Part shown: positions 1 to 9,480 of the stretch, one piece after another | How positions within the stretch are numbered: the first letter of the stretch is position 1 | How the letters are laid out: every line of letters begins with the position of its first letter | Assembly (NCBI GenBank): GCA_015501595.1 | Contig: JADNRX010000562.1 | Coordinates: forward strand, 1 to 32,980 | Length of the DNA stretch: 32,980 nucleotides | Origin: Hymenopellis radicata | Taxonomy: Eukaryota > Basidiomycota > Agaricomycetes > Agaricales > Physalacriaceae | Direction of reading: 5' to 3' | Translations under genes and position numbers: made by a program | Notes under the pieces: generated by a model | Databases searched by the model: none | The model's input: only the letters and a program-made list of their open reading frames with translations | What the model was told of the DNA's origin: nothing

Positions 1-229
1 CTACTAAGATTCCTTGAACGCTGCACGCCTTCCAGTGGCGGGTTTCGCCGGGGCCGGCTTTCCTAGAACGCCGAAATTTGCCGGTTACGTATTGACTCCG
101 ACTGCGATTAAATTGCAAGTTGCAATCAGTCGCTCAAGTTGCTCGTTGCTGAAACTCGGGAAGCACTGGCCTTAGCCTAAAACAATGCCTGTGTGCGGCT
201 GTTCAATAGTCTGCCGTTGTCAGACCGTG
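1..229. other. Left flank of the transposon island, no gene seen
   Basis: I see no open frame, splice pattern or repeat that supports a gene here. Before the Copia insertion this sequence would have continued directly into position 14243, so it belongs to the distal upstream region of the membrane-protein gene at 14498. Confidence 0.6.
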
Positions 230-234
230 ACGTC
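230..234. repeat. Copia target-site duplication, left copy (ACGTC)
   Basis: ACGTC lies immediately before the TG that opens the left LTR. The same five bases follow the final CA of the right LTR at 14238-14242. Five base pairs is the usual duplication length for Copia integration. Confidence 0.92.
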
Positions 235-310
235 TGTAGTTTGTAGTTAATTGAAGGGGACAAGAATAATCAGAGCACGAATATTCCATTCATCAGTAAA
301 TTCATGGATC

Positions 311-339
311 TATAGGTGGTATAGTCCATACCACCTATA
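311..339. repeat. Perfect 12-bp stem inverted repeat at the left end of element A
   Basis: TATAGGTGGTAT at 311-322 is followed by a 5-base loop and its exact reverse complement at 328-339. It lies just inside the terminal inverted repeat, among other TATAGG motifs, as expected for a subterminal transposase-binding array. Confidence 0.75.
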
Positions 340-982
340 CCGTTTTTTGCCGGTATAGAGAAAAAGTGAATCTCTGGATTCTATACCATGGATTTGTAGA
401 GAAGTATAGGGAAAGAGGCTAGCCTATACGGTGTGAATCAGGCCCCTATACCTGCCTACTACTATTCCATTGCATTTTATACTGGTTCACACATTGTAGG
501 ATGGGGAAACAGCGTTCGATTTGCATTATACTCTACAGCTACATAATAAAGCGAGGCTCATGCCACGCCGCGGCGTCCTCATCGGCACGTTGTTCACAGT
601 CCGTCGTGCTTCTCGGTTGCAAAGTCCGTCGTCGTCGTCGACCATCCCACCTCCAAGATGATAATGCAGGGCCACGCTGCCTTGTCGTTGGGCTTGAGCG
701 AGTGATCTGCGAAGCAGATTAATAAGACACAGCACGTTAAAGAAATGGACTTACTTCAGATTCAATCATCTTCACTGCTCCCGCTTGCGTGGTATGCACT
801 CGACCTTCGCCTGTCCCGTTCCTGTCGTTGCTTGCGCCGTCATCACCTCAGCTGGTACTGTAGTCATGTTGTCGTCCTCGCTCTAGCAGAGCTGGTCACA
901 GTATGTGCCGTGGAGGTGACCTCAACACTGCGTCGGGGTATCAGCACCGGGTCTCACGGAATAGATAATTATCAACTTACTC

Positions 983-1592
983 TTAATTGTTGTCCTCCTC
1001 GGCGAACGGTCCATCGCCGAAGGGTCTTCGGAACAAGACGGCCTTGTTACGCAGAGGGTTCTTCTGCGTCCATGGGCGCTTTTGGATCTTCTGGCTCGCG
1101 GGACGGACGATAGACTGGATCTCATCGCTGTTGATAAGACGCGTCACGTCGGGGTTGGAGATCTTGGCGGTGAGGAGGCTGGAAATGCGTTATTTAAGAA
1201 AGGGACCAAGTATATTGAAACATACACGTAGTCCTTTTCGTATGTTGAAGCCTTGTCGAAGGTTCCGAAAACTTCATCAAGGAGACTGAAAGCACCCTCG
1301 GTCCAGATAACGAGACGGCCAAGTCTTGAACGATTCAGCGGCAGATGAGACGACAAGAGGAACCTCCTTGATCTGCTCGATGCGGTGACCACGGGCGAGA
1401 ACGAGAGAAGGGAAAGCAGAGGCAGCCAAGGCTGATACAACCGCGAACCTGCGCTGGTTCTGGTTGACCTTGACGTGCCATTTGCGCCAGGTCTTGGTGG
1501 GAGCGAACATGCGACCACCGCGGCACATGTTACCAAACGCAGCCTGTAGATACATAAGGACTCTGTCGTGGCAATCGAGGAGAAATACGCAC
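983..1592 (-). pseudogene. RPL4: Captured, internally deleted fragment of the 60S ribosomal protein L4 gene
   Basis: Reading the minus strand from 1543, the encoded segment contains [20 protein letters not shown] and then [20 protein letters not shown], which are hallmark stretches of eukaryotic ribosomal protein L4 (uL4). Near 1325 the sequence jumps out of frame to [19 protein letters not shown], so a stretch of the family sequence is missing. After KASTYEKDYV an intron remains (about 1233-1187, ending in TTTCCAG), followed by [19 protein letters not shown] and further L4 sequence until a TAA at 985-983. An intron-like tract ending in CTACAG also precedes the first exon. Retained introns mean genomic DNA was captured rather than cDNA. 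The L4 C-terminus is replaced by unrelated residues, so no functional protein is expected. Confidence 0.9.
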
Positions 1593-1639
1593 TTGGCTGG
1601 AGTGTGGGGAGTGATCAACGTCTCTGGCTGATGTTATCC

Positions 1640-2060
1640 TCGCCATTATCTTGCCGTAAGATGTCGTTGTCGTCCTGGAGACCGATACCGTCGTCGTCGT
1701 AGCTGTCCTCGCTGGATGGTGCCGCCATTGTTGCCGTCTTCGCCGGATGTTGTAGCGCGCTATCGTCGCTATTGTGTGCTGGTGTCGTTGTCCTCGGGTA
1801 GTGTCGTCCTTGGGCTCATGTTGTTGTTGGTGCCATCCTCGGAAGCCCATCCTTGCTGGCTGATACCGCTGCTGTCGCCGTTCAGACGATGTAGCAGTCA
1901 TCCTCGCTGGCTGACTGGTGCCGCCGCTGTCATCGTCCTCGCGGACGGTACCGCTGTTATTACCATGCTTCCTAGATTAGTTGGTCGGCGGCGGCTGGTC
2001 ATCGGCGGCTGGTCGTCGGCGGCGGACACGGTCGTCGTGCAAATGTCCTTGCATCATCGT
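1640..2060. repeat. Degenerate GTC/GTT/CTG-rich low-complexity tract inside element A
   Basis: The stretch is dominated by imperfect repeats such as GTCGTCGTCG, GTTGTTGTTGG and TCCTCGCTGGCTGA. It produces open frames on both strands with no recognisable protein. Similar triplet-rich DNA occurs in element C (4495-4590) and element B (13440-13610). Confidence 0.5.
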
Positions 2061-2206
2061 TGGTGGTAGAGTGGTCGCCCATGTGACAGTGCGTTACACC
2101 ATTGGATACGTAGTGTATGCAGCGTGGGTGGAAGCAAGAGCGAAGACGACTCGGACTTGGGAAGAAAAAAAAGAAAACTGAACATGCACGTGGCTTCGTG
2201 TTGTTA

Positions 2207-2220
2207 GCGCACGGACCATG
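2207..2220. repeat. Copy 1 of a 13-bp motif shared by elements A, B and C
   Basis: The motif CGCACGGACCATG occurs here, at 4027-4039 and at 13260-13272. A variant ending CATAG lies at 4470-4482. Here it separates the interior of element A from its TATAGG-rich right subterminal region. Confidence 0.55.
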
Positions 2221-2585
2221 ACTGGTATAGAGGTTCGATGTATAGGAAAAACACGCAGTATAGGAAAATCTGAGCTGTGTAGGGGATCCGATCACCTTGC
2301 CTATTCTGGCTATACTTGCTATACCCATCTATTGATCCGCGAATTTACTGATGTTCGTTTGTACCGCTACTTATACAAGAATAAAATGGTAGTCTACATG
2401 AAGCAACTGTCCGTTAAGTATTCTACAGAGTAAGAAAATAATGGAGCAGGTCCCCAAGTGGGACCAACAAAAGTATACGCGACAGCAGGCGCGTCTAGGG
2501 CTTGCGACGATCCGGTAGCGAGTCACCATCGAGTCGACGTCGAGTCAGACTGGTGACATCGCGGTGCCGGCTTGTGATTCCAACA

Positions 2586-2594
2586 CTCCCCTTC
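2586..2594 (-). other. Polypurine tract of the Copia element
   Basis: On the minus strand GAAGGGGAG abuts the TG of the 3' LTR. This is the normal site of plus-strand DNA priming. It overlaps the end of pol, since the RNase H stop codon TGA lies at 2595-2593. Confidence 0.8.
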
Positions 2595-3177
2595 AAGCCG
2601 GAATGAGTCCAAGGCCAAGGGCAAAGTGCTTTGCCTTCATGCTGGGAAGGGCTTTGGTGAGAATGTCCGCGACCATGTCATCTGTCGGGCAGTAGACAAG
2701 TCGTATGTCGCCGGACTGTATCGTGTACCGGATGAAATGGTACCGTATGTCGATGTGCTTCGTTCGGGAGTGATATTGACCGAGTTCCGCGTGAGCGAGC
2801 GCCAACGCGGACTGGTTATCGTCGTGAATGGTGATGGGCTCGTCGAACGGTGTGAACAATTCACTGATGAATTGGCGTGTCCACATGGCTTCCTTGCCGG
2901 CGTGCGTGAGTGCGATGTACTCGGCTTCGGTGGTCGAGAGGGCTATGATTTCCTGCTGCTTGGAGGACCATGAAACTGCGCCGCCGTCGACAAGAAAAGC
3001 GTACCCAGAAATCGCCTTGCGATTCTCTACAGACATCCCGTCTGCATCTGCAAATCCTTCCAACCCTCTATTCCTTCCATCTCCTCCGTACGTCAGCCTA
3101 TAGCTGCGTGTTGTCTTGAGGTACTGTAACACGCGTTTCGCTGCGTGCCAGTGTACAAGAGCGGGATTGTCGTTGAA
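2593..3177 (-). CDS. Copia pol, C-terminal RNase H part (separated from RT by element C)
   Basis: This is the RNase H end of the retrotransposon polyprotein, which degrades the RNA template during reverse transcription. The frame reads FNDNPALVHWHAAKRVLQYL, then GFADADGM (first catalytic Asp), SSKQQEIIALSTTEAEYIAL (catalytic Glu region), DNQSALALA and the SRTKHIDIRYHFIR motif typical of Copia. It continues from the reverse transcriptase part that stops at 6668; the two halves join exactly at the 7-bp duplication CCTGGAC. In its present form it has no start of its own and would not be translated with the rest of pol. Confidence 0.92.
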   Translation of the reverse strand, partial: FNDNPALVHWHAAKRVLQYLKTTRSYRLTYGGDGRNRGLEGFADADGMSVENRKAISGYAFLVDGGAVSWSSKQQEIIALSTTEAEYIALTHAGKEAMWTRQFISELFTPFDEPITIHDDNQSALALAHAELGQYHSRTKHIDIRYHFIRYTIQSGDIRLVYCPTDDMVADILTKALPSMKAKHFALGLGLIPA

Positions 3178-3184
3178 CCTGGAC
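3178..3184. repeat. Target-site duplication of element C, left copy (CCTGGAC)
   Basis: CCTGGAC here and at 6669-6675 flank the insertion. Collapsing them restores an uninterrupted pol reading frame. Taken as 8 bp there would be one mismatch. Confidence 0.85.
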
Positions 3185-3295
3185 CAACCATTGCAGCAAT
3201 CAATACCATATTTCTGTGACTATAATCACTGAAGCATTTTGCACATTCAGTGCTTATAACCACTCAGCCCGATAGGCTAATAAGCACCTTTCCCT

Positions 3296-3309
3296 GTGCT
3301 TATAAGCAC
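3296..3309. repeat. 14-bp palindrome GTGCTTATAAGCAC in the subterminal region of element C
   Basis: This is the most perfect of a set of related motifs near both ends of the element, for example TATAATCACT at 3222 and GTGGTTATAATCAC near 6631. It is a candidate transposase-binding site. Confidence 0.6.
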
Positions 3310-4025
3310 TGCACCTGGGTCCAGCCCAGCCGCTGCCCAAAAACACCCATATTCGTTACCTGAAGGAATGGGTATCGTCCTAATGCGGTCAACAAGCTTG
3401 ATTACGCAGCGAGACTCAATAAAGGTAATAAAAAATAGCCCAAATCCGGACAAGCCACGCTAAATTTATGCAGGTAGTAGTACGGCGCGCCTGGAACACT
3501 GGGCGCGGCGGCGGCGAAGCTGGTGGGATTAAAGGAGTGTATGGGTGAGGTCGTAAGCATGGCCGTTGTTGTATTTTGGACCGGCGCGAGGCTCACAATT
3601 GTGCGCCTCGCATACCAGGCTCAAAAAACGTAGTGCAGGGTCCGAAAACATGGAAATGTAAGTAAGAGAGGCATGTCGTTGTGCACAAACGGTCGGAGGA
3701 GATGATGGAGGGTGGAGCGGCGAAAGCATAGTAGTAAACGGATAGCCTGGCCGCCCTTGTTGAAATGGCATAATTCATGTTATTATATGGAAATCAGACG
3801 CACCTTGGAGCCCCGTCTGAATATGCTCGCAAGTGGTAGTTGCGACGTAGCTGCTGGCTAGTGAGTCGTATGGCGCTTCGGCTGCTCTTGCTTTAGGACT
3901 GTATCGACGCGAGTATTGGGAATGTTGTCCTTGCGCAAAATGTCGTCCTGGGTTGTGAATATCCAGCCGTAAAATGTCGTCCTTGATTGCGAATCTCCGG
4001 CCTATGGGAGGTGTACGCGCGTACG

Positions 4026-4039
4026 GCGCACGGACCATG
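4026..4039. repeat. Copy 2 of the shared CGCACGGACCATG motif
   Basis: It lies in element C and extends into a near-palindrome, because GGTACGTGCG follows directly. Confidence 0.5.
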
Positions 4040-4468
4040 GTACGTGCGGGACGCCCCGCCTCCCAGCTCGTTGCCTCTCCGTAGGCGCTGAAACGGACCG
4101 CATCAATGCGAAAACTGACTGACGTCCGTGGGCGTAATATCCTGCATGTGGTGCATGTGTCGTTGGTAATGGCAGGTTGGCTTGGCTTGGCTTGGGTGCG
4201 ACGCTGGGTGCGACGCTGGGTTAGACGGAGAGGTGCCGGATCGGGGCGATAACGTCCTCATGTGCGCATCCACGCCAGAAATATTCATGCTCGCGGGGGC
4301 GTCTTTCGGCTCTGGAATACTTGCAGCGAGGGCGGCCAGTGTTTTCGGATATAATTTTCCCTCGGAGGAATCGAACCTCACAAAGGCCACCATTGGCAAG
4401 GGAAAGAGGTGAGGGGATATGTCGACCCAGGCGGTGTTTCACTGTACGCGCGGCCCTACGTCATCACG

Positions 4469-4492
4469 GCGCACGGACCATAGTCCGTGCGC
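4469..4492. repeat. Copy 3 of the shared motif, forming a 10-bp stem hairpin
   Basis: GCGCACGGAC at 4469-4478 and its exact reverse complement at 4483-4492 flank the four bases CATA. The arm matches the motif seen at 2207, 4026 and 13260. Confidence 0.6.
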
Positions 4493-4599
4493 AGCGATGG
4501 CGACGCCGCCGTTGTTTCGATAGCGAAGCCGCCGTTGTTTCATTTGCCGCCGTTGTTTCGCTCGCTGCCGTTGTGTCGTTCGCCGCCGCCACTTTAGAC

Positions 4600-4633
4600 C
4601 TGTCAGGATCGTTGGATCCACCCATCCTGACAG
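4600..4633. repeat. 10-bp stem inverted repeat (CTGTCAGGAT)
   Basis: CTGTCAGGAT at 4600-4609 and its exact reverse complement at 4624-4633 enclose a 14-base loop within element C. Its function is unknown. Confidence 0.5.
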
Positions 4634-4722
4634 ATATAAGATGGCTGCCTGTCGACAGGGCTTACGCTGGAGGGAGGCGGTGATGGCGTGCTGGTAGGCT
4701 CTGGGCTTCGGAAAAGTTAGCA

Positions 4723-5198
4723 GTGAAGCAGAGAAGGAGCAACAGCGCACCTGGCGTATCATTGTCGCCGGCAAACGACAACGACGACGGGCTCCAGCAG
4801 ACCAACAACGCCCAATCTACCGCAGTATCCACCTTGGCTACTCCTCTGGCGCCGGTAAATGTTGCGTCGCACCGTTCCGTGTTGGATTTGACAAAATACG
4901 AATCGTCGGGTATAAAACAACGGTGTCCAAATAGGCGCGGGTACGATAGCGGCGGGTGAGAGTAATAGAAGACGCATCCCTGTTGACGGTGGGATGGTCG
5001 AGCCAAGATGGGAGCGAGGCATACGAGAACGAGGTGGTGGTGGTAAGAGGAAAGACGCTGTGCCAAACGTGGTACAGCGTCATCGCCAATGCCCTAGGCA
5101 GCGGAGAACATCAACTTATAGGGCGGGAATGCCCGTACGTGAATGCTATAGACGATACCCAACCATCCCAAAATGAACGCTGGCCCAGAGTACGGTAG
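4723..5198 (+). other. Open-frame stretch in element C with protein-like composition, unidentified
   Basis: Two plus-strand frames (4723-4959 and 4956-5198) have balanced composition, and a tract ending in GTTAG precedes the first. The second frame contains LLTVGWSSQDGSEAYENEV and KTLCQTWYSVIANALGSGEH. I do not recognise a family. It could be another captured host fragment, as in elements A and B, or chance. The opposite strand is also open across part of the region, which lowers confidence. Confidence 0.25.
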
Positions 5199-5850
5199 GT
5201 GAAGAAAGTTGACGAGGTAGGAGGTATGATGCTAGTACGAGCCAGTGTAACTACCTTAGCCTGTCAGTTCATTAGACTTCAATTGGACTTTAACTCACCC
5301 GGTACAGGTACCAGCCCGTGCTTGTGGGTAGTTATAGAGTGTATTAAAATATGATTTTACAAGACACTTGCAAGGCCTCGGAAGCCCGACGTCCCGAATA
5401 CTACCCTCCCGACGCCCGATCAGATATTCGGTCTTCATTAGACTTTATTGGACTTTAATTAGACCGATTTTATACCGTCTCGTAGATTAAAGTCATGAAC
5501 CTAGAGTAAGCTGGACCTAAGAGAACAGATCCCAAACTCAATTTTCCGAATATTTCCGGAGCTGCCGAAGGCCGGCGTCCCGCACGACGAATGCGCCCAA
5601 GTACCAGTTTTCTTTGGACCGAAATATTCACCTGTAATTACAGGTCAGGAAGAACAGTCAAAAATCTGAGAACTCACAAAAGTCAAAGCAAATGATTTTT
5701 CCTCGTTTTAGAGAATTTTACTGGGGACTTCGTGTTTGGCCTGCTCATGCAAGGTGAGCACAACAATATCTGAAGTGTCCCGTTCTCAATTTCAAATTGA
5801 AATGACCGGTTGATTACCGGTTGCGCCCTGATTTGCGGCCAGGAGATCGT

Positions 5851-6480
5851 GCGTGGGAATGTTCCCGGAAAGTGCCGATTGCGCTGCATCCAAGCGCATC
5901 CAGCTGTTGCTGGCCATTGACAGGGCTGCAAATTCAGTAAATATATTTACTAGGCTAGGAAGGACCATCTCATGTATCTAATCTGTTCACAATTGCTCAG
6001 AGTGTCTGAATTCTCGCCTGATCTGTCCCATCTGGTGTGTCCTGCTGCCAAGCGTGGGAATGTGTTCGGAAAATACCGAACAGTCCCGCACCCAGCCCGC
6101 CGCGCGTCATCCAGCAGTTCTTGGGTAGTTTACAAACTGAGATTAGCTTGAATATACTGTTAAGCACTATCTGAACATACATGAGAGTAGTATTCATCTC
6201 CTGGAGCGCCCCCGCCCCAACGCGCCGCCCGCAGCGGTCTGGTTCCCACGATCCGGCAGATACCGAATTCCAACGGTATCCAGGATTGGGGCAGCGCATC
6301 CAGCGCATCCGGGCGTAGAATAGAAATGAAATTGTGGCAGTCATCTCCTAGACACCCATAGAAAGCTAAAGGCTACGCAATTTGAATGCCCACTGGTGCT
6401 ATCCCGCCGTGTGGGCAATGCGCGGCCCCAGTAGTACGCAGAGCGTGGGAAAGTCATCGGAAAATACCGATTTTTTTGCG
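5851..6480. repeat. Three diverged copies of a GTGGGAA...CGGAAA...CCGA motif
   Basis: Related segments start at about 5851, 6052 and 6443. Each has GCGTGGGAA, then a short spacer, CGGAAAATACCGA or a near match, then a GC-rich stretch. The spacing is irregular, so this looks like an internal dispersed repeat of element C rather than a tandem array. Confidence 0.5.
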
Positions 6481-6668
6481 GCTGCGCCGCCGACCGATTT
6501 GGAAGCTATCTATCAAGTGTAAGAATATAATATTTTAATGAGAGGTATTCTTTAGGGTTTGAGTGAGCTGAGCTAGGGTCAGGATCTCAGTGGTAATAAC
6601 CACACATTTTGGAAAGACCACTAGTGGTTATAATCACCTCATTACCCCTCAAATTACAGCATGGCCTG

Positions 6669-6675
6669 CCTGGAC
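6669..6675. repeat. Target-site duplication of element C, right copy (CCTGGAC)
   Basis: This is the second copy of the duplication at 3178-3184. It lies at the in-frame continuation of the reverse transcriptase coding sequence. Confidence 0.85.
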
Positions 6676-8243
6676 AAGATGGTGGCTGCGTAAGCGATGT
6701 CTGGACGTGTCCCTGTAGTGGTCCAAATAAGAGATCCGACGAGTTCCCGATATGGGTGCCGCTTCATCTCGGCGATTTCCAGTGTGTCGGTGGGGCACTC
6801 ATCGCGAGTGAAGTGCACATTCGGGTCCATGGGCACGGCTGATGGCTTGCAGTCTTCCATGTTGAAGCGCTGCAGAACTGAATCAATATACGAAGTCTGA
6901 TTCAATGAAAGTGACCGTGTTTCTCTGTCGCGGATAATCTCTAAACCCAGGAGCCAGCTGATTGGACCCAACAGCGTTATCTCGAACAGCTGTCCAATGC
7001 GATCCTGCATGGTCGTGATGAGGGAAGGTGAGCTACCCGTGATGGTACAGTCGTCCACATGGATTGCCAGGATGATGATGTTGACATCCTGGACAAGTCG
7101 GAACACAGCGTGATCCTTTTCGAGCGGGTCAAAGCCAAGAGTGGCGAGAGCGGCGGTCAGCTTCTCGTACCACTTCCGCGAGCTCTGTTTCAAGCCGTAG
7201 ATAGTTTTGCGTAGACGTAGCACAAACTTCTTCGGATCGGCGAATTGAAAATCCGGAGGCTGTTCCATGTAGAGTTCCTCGTCGTCATCGAATTCTCCAT
7301 TAAGAAAGGCGCCGTGGAAATCAAAGACATTGATTTCCCAGTCGTTTCGAGCGGCGATGGCAAGGATGATGCGGAGTGCGGCAAGTTTAGCAACAGGCGC
7401 GAACGTGACAAAGTAGTCAACACCTTCAACTTGAGTAAAACCGCGGGCAACTAGACGTGCCTTGTACTTGTCAATAATCCCGCCAGCCTTCTTCTTGATC
7501 CGAAGAACCCATTTAGACCCAATTACGTTGTGGTCCACGGGTCTAGGCACAATTTCCCACGTGCCGGCTTTCATCAGAGTCCGGAGTTCAACCAAGCATG
7601 CTTCCTTCCACAACGACCAGTCAGCGCGTTGCTTGGCCTCCTCGAATGTCGGTTCTATGGCATCTGACTCTGCCATGGCTGCATACATAGCCATCTCGAA
7701 GGCTTGCTGCGACATCTCCTCTGGATCAGCACTCCTCGCGGACGACTTAGCCATTTCTCGTGCTTTTTCCGTTGGTTTTCTGACACGTTTGTCAGTGCGG
7801 ATATTGGCTTGGTCAAGGCCATCGCGTTTCAGGAGGTCGCCAATGAAGTCGGGTAGTCTGCTCGTGCTGGGAGGTGGAGTGACGGTCGCGCTAGGCGACG
7901 ATGCTGCTGACGGTGCTGTTGACGGCGCTGGTGTGTCCGACGACGGCGCTAGAGGTGCTGAGGGCATATTTGGCACTGAAGCAGGTATGTTACTTGCCTT
8001 GCTTGTACCCTCGGAAGGACGCTGAATGTCACTTCCGTTCTCCCCTTCGTTCAGTGAACTTCCGGGATGCTCTGTGTCGCTTTCGTCAAATTTGACGCTC
8101 CTCTCAACGCCAATACTCCGATTATCCGGCCAGTAAATTCTGTGGCCGCTACTGTCGCCATCGAAACCGAGCCAGCGCCCGACGCGCGCTCGTCCGTCCA
8201 GCTTGGATTCCCCAGTGCTATGGACCCAGACCTTGCACCCCAT
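6669..8243 (-). CDS. Copia pol, reverse transcriptase and linker
   Basis: This part begins with the end of the integrase C-terminal region (WLGFDGDSSGHRIYWP), passes through a Ser/Pro-rich linker and enters the RVT_2 reverse transcriptase. Landmarks are WSLWKEACLVELRTLMKAGTW, IGSKWVLRIKKKAGGIIDKY, KARLVARGFTQVEGVDY, INVFDFHGAFLNGEFDDDEE, YGLKQSSRKWYEKL and the catalytic box at 7061-7050. The catalytic box reads HVDD where most Copia elements have YVDD. The frame runs to ATILSR and is then cut by element C, which supplies four foreign codons and a stop. Upstream it joins the integrase part by a one-base frame change at the C run 8238-8241 (plus strand). Confidence 0.93.
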
Positions 8244-9160
8244 TTGTGCAGGTCGCGAAGATTGGGCCTCTTGCCCTCCAGGATTTCGTACGGCATCTTT
8301 CCGTCAAGCGCCCGCGTCGACGTTCGGTTCTTTAGCCAGACTGCATGCTTAAGCGCTTCGCCCCAGAGATTTTTCGGCAATCCTGACGCGTGGAGCATGG
8401 CCCGGACTTTCTCCAGAAGCGTTCGGTTGAGACGCTCTGCGATGCCGTTGTGCTCGGGGGTGTCGTGGACCGTCAAGTTTCGCTTGGTCCCCTGCGCTGC
8501 CAAGTGCGCGTCAAATTCGCCGCCTCGGTCGGTATGTAATTCCTTTACTTTGGCTCCATGCTGTGTGCTGAGCCAGGCTTCGAACTGTTTATAGGTGTCG
8601 AAGGTCTCGTCTTTCCTACGAACAAGGAAGACGACGGAATATCGACTATAGTCATCTGTGAAAGACACATAGTACTCCTTGTGCTGAGGAGTCTGGACGG
8701 GCGACGGACCCCAGAGGTCGGAGTGAATGGTACTTCCCAGTTCTTTCGCGCGTTCGTGTTCATTGACCTTGGCGACAGCTTTCCGGGTCTTCTTTCCATA
8801 CTCGCAGGAATCGCAGGATGTTGGCGCCGGCTGCGCTTCGTCGAGGATGATGCCGTCCACGATGTGATCCTTGACCAGGCGTTTAGCTGCGTCGGGAGAT
8901 ATGTGACCCATCATCTGATGGAGGTCATCGAGGGATATGGAGATGGGAGCGTCGTTGCCTTGCATGGCACAAGGTACATCTGTTTCGACACGATAGAGCC
9001 CGCCAGTAACAGGAATTTTTCCTAGGATCTTGTCTGCGCGGTCGTACACCCGACATTCTGTCGCACGAAACATCATCGAGTACCCAGCGGCAGTTATTTT
9101 GCTCAGCGCGAGAAGCGTGACACCCAACTTGGGCGCGTATAGGACGTCGCGCACCAAGAT
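8240..9160 (-). CDS. Copia pol, integrase
   Basis: This domain inserts the cDNA into the genome. It opens with the Copia pre-integrase signature (VRDVLYAPKLGVTLLALSKI), a zinc-binding type region (HQMMGHIS ... SCDSCEYGK) and the catalytic core. The core has Asp in HSDLWGPS, Asp in LHTDRGGEFD and Glu in HNGIAERLNR, giving the DDE triad, and is followed by NLWGEALKHAVWLKNR and PYEILEGKRPNLRDLHKWG. All catalytic residues are present. The frame changes at both ends: near 9161-9164 from protease, and at 8238-8241 into the linker and RT. Each change equals one missing base. Confidence 0.93.
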
Positions 9161-9480
9161 GCGTGTTCTCTCCCTTGTTTACCAGGTATGTAAACATGCA
9201 TATCGCCTTTGCCGATAGCCTGAAATTTCCCCTGGTCAGCCGACGTGATAGTCTTCGGCTCGATGGGCCGTAGTTGAAGAGACGGTGTCGGTACGGCGTC
9301 ATATGGCGGGATGCACCCGAGTCGTACAAGTCGACCTCGGTTTCATTGGGAAGGGTGCCAAACATGGCGAGGAACACAGATCCAAAGGTACGAGTCCATG
9401 CCTCGTCCTCGTCTTCCACGTAAACAAAATCGTACAGGTTGTCGCCCAAGTCGGACCAGTCATCATCATCGCTGTCGGGA
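9157..9480 (-). CDS. Copia pol, aspartic protease
   Basis: The protease cleaves the Gag-Pol polyprotein. The active-site motif DSGAS lies at about 9323-9309 in the context VDLYDSGASRHMTPYRHRLF, the expected position between the Gag acidic region and integrase. The frame breaks at about 9265-9267 (a GGG run on the plus strand); the alternative frame then continues with protease-like residues such as FQAIGKGDMHVYIPGK. A further break near 9477-9479 separates it from Gag. Only one protease lobe motif is expected, because retroelement proteases act as dimers. Confidence 0.85.

Larger units (their letters stand above)
291..2353. mobile_element. Element A: non-autonomous TIR DNA transposon carrying an RPL4 fragment
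   Basis: This 2,063-bp insertion begins CATCAGTAAATTC and ends with its inverted repeat. The terminal repeats run about 25 bp with three mismatches (291-315 against 2329-2353). It is flanked by TT at 289-290 and 2354-2355, and the right LTR shows the uninterrupted site. Short subterminal repeats of the type TATAGG/CCTATA crowd both ends (about 305-460 and 2221-2330). No transposase is visible, so movement would depend on a protein supplied in trans. The 2-bp duplication and subterminal repeats fit the CMC/EnSpm-Plavaka group better than hAT or Mutator, but that assignment is inference. Its interior holds a captured RPL4 piece and degenerate GTC/GTT-rich sequence. Confidence 0.85.
235..2585 (-). 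repeat. Left LTR (3' LTR of the element), split by element A
   Basis: The LTR consists of 235-290 plus 2356-2585, which is 286 bp after removing element A and one copy of its TT duplication. It matches the right LTR except at 2448 (A here, G at 14100) and 2528 (A here, G at 14180). Both differences are CpG to CpA changes in this copy. Confidence 0.93.
3185..6668. mobile_element. Element C: 3.5-kb insertion in Copia pol, probably a non-autonomous DNA transposon
   Basis: This 3,484-bp insertion starts CA and ends TG. It has only weak terminal inverted similarity (CAACCATTGCAGCAAT against CAGGCCATGCTGTAATT) and a 7-bp perfect or 8-bp one-mismatch duplication. Subterminal motifs with a TTATAAxCAC core crowd both ends (3218-3310 and 6590-6645), including a perfect 14-bp palindrome at 3296-3309. 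The duplication length and CA...TG ends suggest hAT or a Kyakuja-Dileera-Zisupton relative rather than the class of A and B; this is inference. No transposase is recognisable. The interior has several open frames without a known family and three diverged copies of a GTGGGAA...CGGAAA...CCGA motif. Confidence 0.8.

Noticed and set aside
4174..4221. Short CTTGG and GTGCGACGCTGG repeats as a possible CRISPR-like or satellite array
   Set aside because: There are only two to four adjacent copies with no spacers; this is simple slippage-type repetition in a eukaryotic sequence.
3185..6668. Element C as a solo LTR or a second retrotransposon
   Set aside because: No pol domain is present, terminal CA...TG is opposite to LTR TG...CA, and the duplication is 7-8 bp rather than 4-6 bp.
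8067..8594. Plus-strand open frame of 175 codons within pol
   Set aside because: It is antisense to the integrase with its full DDE triad and has no recognisable domain.
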